From: Moringa oleifera
Taxonomy: Eukaryota; Streptophyta; Magnoliopsida; Brassicales; Moringaceae
Assembly: GCA_021397835.1 (NCBI GenBank)
Contig: JAJFZO010000094.1
Span: 601,001 to 665,000 of the forward strand
Length of the DNA stretch: 64,000 nt
Direction of reading: 5' to 3'
Positions 56,839 to 64,000 of this stretch are shown here, in pieces. The position numbers were made by a program, and so were the translations under genes. Under the pieces are notes generated by a model. The model did not search any database. It saw only the letters and a list, made by a program, of their open reading frames with translations, and was not told the origin of the DNA. Each line of letters starts with the position of its first letter. The stretch's first letter is position 1.

Positions 56839-57737
56839 CAATTCGATTAGTCATTCACCCATATACCCAAGTCAGATGAACGATTTGCCCGTTAGTATCG
56901 CTGCGGGCCTCCACAAGAGTTTCCTTTGGCTTTGCCCCATTTAGGCATAGTTCACCATCTTTCAGGTCCCGATAGGCAAGCTCGCACTCAAACCCATCTC
57001 AAAAGATCGAGGTCGGTCGATGGTGCACCCGCGAGGGATCTCGCCAATGAACTTCCTTGCGCCTTATGGGTTTACTCACCTGTTAACTTACACGCATGTC
57101 ACACTCCTTGGTCCGTGTTTCAAGATGGGTCAACGCTCGCTGGTCGATGCCGTAAGGTGTTGCTAGCCATGAGCTTGACAATGACATCTCTGCTAGTGTA
57201 TCAAAGGCTCGAGCTTGGGCAACCGTCGTAATCCGCGTCGACCGCACCCGAGTTGATCAACGAACCGACTCGTGGCTATTCCACATCCGACCGAGGTGCA
57301 TCGTCGGCCCCAATCTGCTTCCCTCCTGACAATTTCAAGAACTCTTTGACTCTCTTTTTGAAATCCTTTTCATCTTTCCCTTGCAGTACTTGTTCGCTAT
57401 CAGTCTCTCACCCGTATTTAGCCTTAGACGAAATTTATCGCCCTGTTAAGGCTGCATTCCTAAACAAAATGACTCATCAATAGCGCCTCGTGGTGCGACA
57501 GGGTTCGGGTGGGACTGGGCTCTCACCCTCTCTGGCGCCCCTTCTTAGGGGACTTAGGCCCTGGTCTGTCGCTGAGGACGCTTCTCCATACTACAATTCG
57601 GGCTCCGAGGGTGCATGATTTTCAAGTTGGGCTTTTCTTGGTTCGCTTGCCATTACTAGAGGAATCCTTCTTAGTTTCTTTTCCTCCGCTAATTGATATG
57701 CTTAAACTCAACGGGTGGTCCCGCCTGATCTGGGGTC
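54464..57737 (-). rRNA. 26S rRNA gene copy, near full length, degenerate (unit E)
   Basis: About 3274 bp with both ends recognisable (GGGACGAATCAAAG at 54464; 5' end near 57737). The sarcin/ricin loop block GGTTCCTCTCGTACT (54821-54835) is intact, unlike units C and D. It shares with unit C the deletions near 54857 and 56010 and the templated insertion at 55877-55901. Other conserved sites carry transitions, so function is doubtful. Confidence 0.95.
55877..55901 (-). other. ~25-bp templated insertion in 26S (unit E)
   Basis: Same insertion as at 29209-29233, here TTTTCAACCAAGCGCGATGA followed by CCAAT. It copies the 26S segment near 54783-54807 of the same gene. In this copy the donor and insertion match exactly over 25 bases. 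Confidence 0.82.
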
Positions 57738-57927
57738 ACATTTCGATCGATCGATCGCTGGGCCTATGAGTCGCGAGTCAGCAATGCGCGCATGAGGGAG
57801 CACAAGGCTTTCTCTACCACCGTCAAGCCATGATGCAACGTCGCTCGAGGCTCTTTTTTAGGCCAACCGCAAGCTGAAGGTGCACGGGAGGCCAACATCC
57901 ACCCCTGCAATCGGGGGCGACAGTGCT
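57738..57927 (-). other. ITS2 with ~35-bp deletion (unit E)
   Basis: 190 bp, with the same deletion as unit C, leaving the join CACCCCTGCAATCGGGGGCG. Confidence 0.82.
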
Positions 57928-58084
57928 TGACACCCAGGCAAACATGCCCTTGGCCTGATGGCTTTGGGCGTAACTTGTGCTTAAAGACTCAATGGTTCCT
58001 GGGGTTCGGCAATTCACACCAAGTATCACATTTCGCTACGTTCTTCATTGATGCAAGAGTCGAGATATCCATTGTCGAGAGTCA
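57928..58084 (-). rRNA. 5.8S rRNA gene copy, 5' edge damaged (unit E)
   Basis: About 157 bp, with TTCACACCAAGTATCACATT on the plus strand. A deletion of about 45 bp begins at or just after the 5.8S 5' end (GAGAGTCA joined to GTCGCGCACC), so the first few nucleotides and the start of ITS1 may be missing. Confidence 0.9.
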
Positions 58085-58300
58085 GTCGCGCACCAAGATC
58101 GAGGCAACTGCGGTGTGCTTTTTCATTTGAGTTCCTTGGCGCATCCCGCGCTGTGGGTTTTGTTGTTGCGCGGGATGAGGGACTTGGGCGTGAGCCCGCG
58201 CATCCTTGCCGCATGAGGCGGGACGAGGGGCTCGAGAGCCCTCCGCCCCGTGGTGTGTTTACAACGTGTTCACGGGTCATTTTGCTGAGTGAGTTTTTGA
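58085..58300 (-). other. ITS1 with deletion next to 5.8S (unit E)
   Basis: About 216 bp. The 18S-side part, including ACAACGTGTTCACGGGTCAT, is complete as in unit C. The 5.8S-side ~45 bp are deleted. Confidence 0.8.
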
Positions 58301-58342
58301 CAATAATCCTTCCACAGGTTCACCTTTAGAAACCTTGTTACT

Positions 58343-58393
<51 letters not shown>

Positions 58394-59050
58394 AAGTGGT
58401 GAATCGTCGACGTCACCGTGATCCAAACACTTCACTGGACCATTCAATCGATAAGAGTGACAGGCAGTGTGTGCAAAGGGCAGGAACATAGTCAACGCGA
58501 GCTGATGACTCGTGTTTACTAGTAATTCCTCGTTGAAGACCAACAATTGCAATGATCTATCCCTATCACTATGAAATTTCAAACATTACTTGGGCTTATC
58601 GGCCAAGGCTATAAACTCGTTGAATACATCAGTGTAGCGCGCGTGCGACTCAGAACATCTAATAGCATCACAGACCTGTTATTACCTCAAACTTCCTTGG
58701 CCTAAGCGGCCATAGTGCCTCTAAAAAGCCGGTCGTGGAGGGTCACCTCCATGTAATTAGTTAGCAGGCTGAGGTCTTGTTCATTAAAGGAATTAACCAG
58801 ACAAATCACTCCACCAACTAAGAACAGCCATGCACCATTATCCAGAGAATCAAGAAAGAGCTCTCAGTCTGTTAATCCTTACTATGTCTAGACCTGGTAA
58901 GTTTCCCCGTGTTGAGTCAAATTAAGCAGTAGGCTCCACTCCTGGTGGTGCCCTACCTTCAATTCCTTTAAGTTTTAGCCTTGCGACCATACTCCCCCTG
59001 AAACCCAAAGACTTTGATTTCTCATAAGGTGCTAGCGGAGTCCTAAAAGC

Positions 59051-59087
<37 letters not shown>

Positions 59088-59088
59088 A

Positions 59089-59122
<34 letters not shown>

Positions 59123-59131
59123 TTACTTTCA

Positions 59132-59162
<31 letters not shown>

Positions 59163-59323
59163 ACTTTTGTAGTTGTTCATCTTTCATAAATCCAAGAATT
59201 TCACCTCTGACTATGAAATATGAATGCCCCCGATTGTCCTTGGTAATTACTACTCTGATCCCGAGGCCAACAGAATAAGATCATACCCTAATTCTCAGTC
59301 ACCTGTCACCATCATAGTAGGTG
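58301..59323 (-). rRNA. 18S rRNA 3' part, deleted and interrupted by solo LTR (unit E)
   Basis: The 3' end of 18S is complete (CCTTCCACAGGTTCACC near 58308). At about 59282 a deletion of about 450 bp relative to unit A joins GAATAAGATC to ACCCTAATTC, removing the 530 loop. The segment ends with GTAGG (59319-59323), the left copy of the gypsy target duplication. Confidence 0.93.
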
Positions 59324-60513
59324 TCATATCATCTGTTGCGGGATCAGCGCAACCCTAGTGTGATGGTGCTAAGTGTGTCCACCTAGCCAGCCCAACTTTC
59401 TAAGCCCACGCCAAGCGAAGAAGAAGAGACAACAATGCAAAAGGTAAAGTAAGGAGATAGTATTACAAGAACTCTTTCTCAACCTTTATTGAAAATAAAG
59501 GAACTCTTTACAAAAGAAGGGTCTCTCCTTAAGAGTACCCAAAGCCTCTAGCTACCCACACTTGAGTTTGTATTACTCAATTTTTTTACAACTGAACCTA
59601 AGCCCCCTTTTTATACTAGTTGAGGAGTGTCCTACTCAAACACTCTCTCTTTTTTATCCCACGTTATTTGGATAGGCCACCCAATCTTGACCACGAATCT
59701 TTATCCCATTGAGGCTTATCTTTAAAGTTTAGATAGCATCCTCCTCCTGCAAGGACTCTCCATGATTCAAGGATCTTAAGATAGCATCCTTCTCCCACAA
59801 GGACTCTCCATGAGTCAAGGATATTTGGATAGCATCCTCTTCCCACAATGACTCTCCATTTGGATAGCATCCTTCTCCTACAAGGACTCTTTGTGAGTCA
59901 AGGATACTTGGATTGCATCCTTCTCCTGCAAGGACTCTCCTTGAGTCAAGGATCTCATCTCCTTTGAAGTCTTCTATAAGCCTTCTTATCCACTTTCAAC
60001 CGGATTGGATATGCTTGAGGAGGTGGTCCCCGTTCATAACTCTTCTCGAGCCTTCTCTCCCTTGGATTTCGGGATAGACATCTCATTCTTATCCTTCTAT
60101 CGCCTTGATCCTCCTCTAGCCAATAGCCATATCCTTACTTTATGGAATATCTTCGCTTGTTGGACTTTCCATCCATGCCAAGCTGGGTTCCCGGATTCTA
60201 CCCTGTGTTCCCATCACTGGACATATTCGCACCATTATATTCTAGTGCTTGCTTGAGGGGTCTCTGCTGCTTTCCCCTTAAGCGGGCTTGTCGGTCTGTT
60301 TGTGTGCTTCGTCCCTTGCTCCACAATGTTCTCATTAGCGTATCTCGTCACTGTGAGTATGAAACTGGATTTCTCACCAAGTCTCCCGCATTCGTTCCAT
60401 ATCTAACTCATGCGTCATTGCCTTGCTAGTGTGGCCCTCCACACTTGCAGGTCCGAGAGTGGAGCAAGACTCACCACGCCTATGCCTCGGCACCCAGATT
60501 TAAGGGTCTGACA
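59324..60513 (-). mobile_element. solo gypsy LTR in 18S (unit E), 1190 bp
   Basis: A complete LTR homologous to 40790-41808 with no internal region. It starts TGTCA at 59324 and ends CTGACA at 60513, inserted in 18S between GTAGG on the left and a decayed ATATA on the right. Solo LTRs arise by recombination between the two LTRs of one element. It is about 170 bp longer than the unit C LTR because a 48-bp block is present five times. Confidence 0.93.
59733..59959. repeat. 48-bp minisatellite in solo LTR, 5 copies
   Basis: Units start ATAGCATCC (one ATTGCATCC) at 59733, 59781, 59829, 59864 and 59912, so periods are 48, 48, 35 and 48 bp. Each contains CAAGGACTCTCC and most contain GAGTCAAGGAT. 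The LTRs in units B and C have a single copy. Confidence 0.9.
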
Positions 60514-60858
60514 ATATACAACTATCCCACCATTGAAAGTTGATATGGCAGAAATTTGAATGATGCTTCGCCGGCATGATGGCCTTGTGATCCGTCGAGT
60601 TACCATGAATCATCAGAGCAATGGGCGAAGCCCGCGTTGACCTTTTATCTATAAATAAACCCCTTCCAGAAGTCGGGGTTTGTTGCACGTATTAGCTCTA
60701 GAATTACTACAGTTATCCAAGTAGCAGGTACCATCAAACAAACTATAATTGATTTAATGAGCTATTCACAGTTTCACAGTCTGAATTAGTATATACTTTC
60801 ACATGCATGGCTTAATCTTTGAGACAAGCATATGACTACTGGGAGGATCAACTAGGTA
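60514..60858 (-). rRNA. 18S rRNA 5'-end fragment (unit E)
   Basis: 345 bp from the solo LTR to the 18S 5' end at 60858. It continues the 18S reading of 58301-59323 directly across the insertion. Conserved start bases are altered (GGATCAACTAGGTA for GGATCAACCAGGTA). Confidence 0.93.
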
Positions 60859-61192
60859 GCATCCTTCAAGACGTCGCGCTAATTAGGATCGAAGTGTGTC
60901 GGAAGGCTCCCTGAGGCCAAAGCTATCGCGGTCGTCATTCAAAATTGATGGGACATAGGACAAATGCTTTCGCTTGGATAGGCAGAGGCCGAGGCCACTC
61001 CTGTCGTAACATTTTTTGCACCAAAGGGGACGATTGAGTGCCCGTGTGCCAAAGCAGTAGCATGTCGAAGCAAGCTAAGCTTGGATCATGAGGCCCACCT
61101 AAGGTTTCCACCCATGCCTGCGAGGGACATGGTGCAAAGACAGTTGACTCGAATCATCGAATTCCGTTTGTGAAGGCACATGACACAGGGTC
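60859..61192 (-). other. 5' ETS stub, truncated, promoter lost (unit E)
   Basis: Only about 334 bp of the 5' ETS remain before the sequence switches to spacer repeats after ACACAGGGTCCCG. The promoter-proximal ETS and the Pol I initiation region are gone. Confidence 0.8.
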
Positions 61193-64000
61193 CCGCTGTC
61201 GAACGCTGGGCAAGCAGCCCATGCCGTGCTTGCTGGGGGCTGCCGAAGCATGTCTCCAGTGCCTAGGGTCTGTGCGACGTGGCTCCCCTGTTACTCTCAC
61301 TGGGCACTACATCGAGGGGCAGGGACAAGGGGCCTGGCTTGCGATGGGCACCCATGGCCTGGCTGGCGCACCCACCGCTTCCGTACGCTGGGCAAGAAGC
61401 ACATGCTGTACCTGCTAGGGGATGCCGTGGCGTACATCCCATGCCTAAGGTCCGTGCGACACGGCTCCCTTGGTACTCTTGTTAGGCACTAAGTCTGGAG
61501 GCAGGGACGAGTCGGTTGGCTCGCAACGAGCACCCGTGGCCTAGCTGGTGCGCCCACCGCTGTCGTAAGTAGGGCAATCAGCCCATGCCATGCCTAGTGG
61601 AGGCTGCGGAGGCATGCCTGCTGGCAGCTGCTGAGGCATGTATCTGTGCCCAAGGTTCCTGCGACGTGGCTCCTTGGCTCGCTCGCTGGGCACTATGTTG
61701 AGGGGTTGGCTCGCGATGGCTGCCACTGGCCTGGCTGGCGTGCCCACTGTTGCCATAAGCAGGGCAAGCAACCTATGGTGTGCCTAGTGGGGGCTATGGA
61801 GGTGTGCCTCCCGTGCCCAGGGTCCATGTGATGCGGCTGCCTTGGCTCGCTCACTAGGTACCATGTCGACGGGCTGGAACGAGGGGGCTAGCTCGCGATG
61901 GGCGCCTGTGGCCTTGATGGCGCGCCCACTGCTGTCGCAAGCTTGCCAAGTAGCCCATGCCATGCCTACTAGGGGCTACCGAGGCATGCCTAGGGTCCAT
62001 GAGATGAGGCTCCCCTGGATCCCTCGCTAGGCGCTACGTCGACAGGCAGGGACAAGGGCGCTCTCTCGCGATGGTCGCCATTGGCCTGGCTGACACGCCC
62101 ACAGCTGTCGCAAGTTGGGCAAGCAGCCCATGCCGTGCCTGTTGGGGGCTACCGAGGCGTGCCCCCCGTGCCCAAGGTCCGTGCGACACGGCTCCCCTGG
62201 CTTGCTCGCTGGGCACTATGTTGAGGGGTCGGGACGAGGGTCTGGCTCACGATGATCGCCTGTGAACTGGCTGGCACGCCCAACGCTGCCAAACGCTAGG
62301 CAACCAACCCATGCTGTGCTTGCTCGCGGTTGCCGAGGCATGTCCCCCATGCCCAAGGTACCTGCTGAGGCATGTCCCCCGTGCCTGGCTGCCCTGTCCA
62401 GCGCACCTCCAGCAACCCCTTGGCTGCCCTCAGGGTCCATCACAGCTAGGGTACACGGCCATGAAATCAACACCCACAGCACGTGCCAAGCCGCACATTA
62501 TGTCGAGAGGCTGGCTCACGAGTAGCGCCCCTGGCAAGGCTGGCGCCGTGCCTACAGGGGACTGTTGTGGCACGCCTGGCTCACACGCTGGGCAGTAAGG
62601 CAAGGGGCAGGGATGAGGGGCCTGGCTGGCACGCCCACCGTTGCTCCATGCTGGGCAAGCCACCCATGCCGTGCCTACTAGGGGCTGCCGAGGGAAGCCT
62701 CCCGTGCCCAGCGACTATGCGACGTGGATCGCCTGGCTCGCTCGTTGGGCACTATGTTGAGGGGCTGGGACGAGGGGGCTAGCTCGTGATTGGTGCCCGT
62801 GGCCTGGCTGGCACACCCACCGTTGCTGTACGCTGGGCAACCAGCCCATGCCATGCCTGGTGGGGGATGCCGAGGCATGCCTCCCATGCCCAGTGTTTGT
62901 GCGACGCGGCTCCCCCGGCTCTCTCGTTAGGCACTATGCCGAGGGGCTGGCTCACGATGGGCGCCCGTGGACTCGCAAGCACGCCCACTGCTGTGGCATG
63001 CTTGGCAAGCAGCCCATGCCATGCCTACTGGGGGCAACCGAGGTGTGCCTCCCGTTCCAAGGGTCCGTGCGACGCGGCTCCCCTGGCTCGCTCCCTGGCC
63101 GTTATGTCAAGGGGCTGGCTCGCGATGGGCGCTCGTGGCCTCATTGATGCACCCACCGCTGTGGCATGCTGCGCAAGCAGCCCATGCCATGCTTGCTGGG
63201 GGCTGCCGAGGCGTGTCTCTCGTGCCCAGGGTCCGTGCAACGCAGCTCCCCTGACTCGCTCATTGGGCACTATGTCGAGGGGCAGGGACGAGGGGGCAGG
63301 CTCGGGATGGGCGCCACTGGCTTGGCTGGTGCGCCCATCGCTCCTGAACACTGGGCAAGCAACCCATGCCATACCTACTAGGGGCTGCCGAGGTGTGCCT
63401 CCCATGCCCAAGGTCCGTGCGATGCGGCTCCCCTGGTACCTTCATTGGGCACTACGTCTTGAGGCAGCGACGAGTGGGCTGGCTTGTGATGGGTGTCCGT
63501 GGCCTGGCTGGCGCGCCCATCGCTGCCGCACGCTGGGCAAGCAGCCCATGTCATGCTTGCTCGGGACTGCCAAGGCATGCCACCTATGCCCAGGGCCCAT
63601 GCAATGCGACTCCCTTGGTTCATTCGGTGGGCACTATATTGAGGGGCTGGATCGCGATGGGCGCCCGTGGCTTGGTTGGTGCGCCCACCGCTGTCGCAAG
63701 ATGGGTAAGCAGCCCTTGTCATGCCTGGTGGGGGTTGACGAGGCATGCCTCCAATGCCCATGGTCCGTGTGGCGCAGCTCCCTGGCTCGCTCGCAGGGCA
63801 CTATATCGTGGGGTTAGCTCGTGATGGGCGCCCGTGGCCTGGCTAGCGCGCCCACCGTTGCCGCACTCTTCGCAAGCAGCCCATGCCATGCCTACTGGGG
63901 GCTGCCAAGGCATGCCTCCCATGCCTAGGATCCGTGCAACGCGACTCCCTGGCTCACTCGCATGGCACTATTTCATGGGGCTGGCTCGTGATGGGCGCCG
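61193..64000. repeat. rDNA spacer (IGS) tandem repeat array 7
   Basis: About 15 copies of the ~180-bp unit, continuing past the window end and interrupted at 62385-62505 by a fragment of the promoter-upstream spacer. A 343-aa open frame (62786-63817, plus strand) is only spacer repeat read through. Confidence 0.92.
62385..62505. other. promoter-upstream spacer fragment inside repeat array
   Basis: From GCTGCCCTGTCCAGCGCACC to CACATTATGTCGAGAGG this matches the GC-rich end of the promoter-upstream spacer at 52446-52570, followed by the same first repeat units. Its left edge abuts an ordinary repeat, so the border of a deleted unit has been carried into the array by recombination. Confidence 0.8.

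Noticed and set aside
54464..57737. Unit E 26S as a functional gene
   Set aside because: The sarcin/ricin loop is intact, but the copy has lineage-specific deletions and an insertion, many transitions, a split 18S and no promoter in its unit.
62786..63817. 343-aa open frame as a protein gene
   Set aside because: It is read through spacer repeats, has overlapping open frames on both strands and other frames, has no known domain, and its length comes from the repeat period.
1..64000. tRNA, 5S rRNA or snoRNA genes
   Set aside because: No A/B-box pairs, 5S-like sequence or convincing C/D or H/ACA motifs were recognised by eye; a covariance-model scan would be needed to exclude small ones.

Overview
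The window is eukaryotic nuclear DNA from a seed plant, most likely a flowering plant. It is a decayed ribosomal DNA array (45S/NOR type), and I see no intact protein-coding gene. All rRNA sequences lie on the minus strand, so along the plus strand each unit reads: spacer repeats, 3' ETS, 26S, ITS2, 5.8S, ITS1, 18S, 5' ETS, Pol I promoter region, spacer repeats. The retroelements are plant LTR elements. The gypsy element looks like a Galadriel-type chromovirus. An element of that clade called 'monkey' has been described at banana nucleolar organisers, so a Musa-like host is possible but unproven.

Five broken units can be recognised. Unit A (about 4.86-9.69 kb) has a truncated 26S, 5.8S, a nearly complete 18S lacking its 3' end, a 5' ETS and a promoter region. 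Unit B (23.10-25.89 kb) is only a 26S scrap fused to a gypsy LTR, the 18S 5' end, and a 5' ETS with a 330-bp duplication. Unit C (27.59-43.65 kb) has a near full-length 26S, 5.8S and the 18S 3' half, then a copia remnant, a scrap of spacer repeats, a gypsy element, the 18S 5' end, 5' ETS and promoter region. Unit D (46.41-52.56 kb) has a near full-length 26S, 5.8S, an 18S gutted to about 256 bp, 5' ETS and promoter region. Unit E (54.21-61.19 kb) has a near full-length 26S, 5.8S and an 18S split by a solo gypsy LTR and also internally deleted; its 5' ETS is truncated and the promoter is lost. Between the units lie tandem arrays of a GC-rich spacer repeat of about 180 bp, from 0.9 kb to 13.4 kb long, roughly 150 copies in all.

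The units cannot make a normal rRNA set. Each 18S is truncated, deleted or interrupted, and universally conserved rRNA sites carry C-to-T or G-to-A changes. This is the pattern expected of long-silenced, methylated DNA. Shared indels sort the units into two lineages (A/D and C/E). The gypsy insertion sits at exactly the same 18S position in three units, with the matching empty site in unit A. The array therefore grew by duplicating already damaged units. The long open frames on both strands across the spacer arrays come from GC-rich repeats with a period close to a multiple of three, not from genes.
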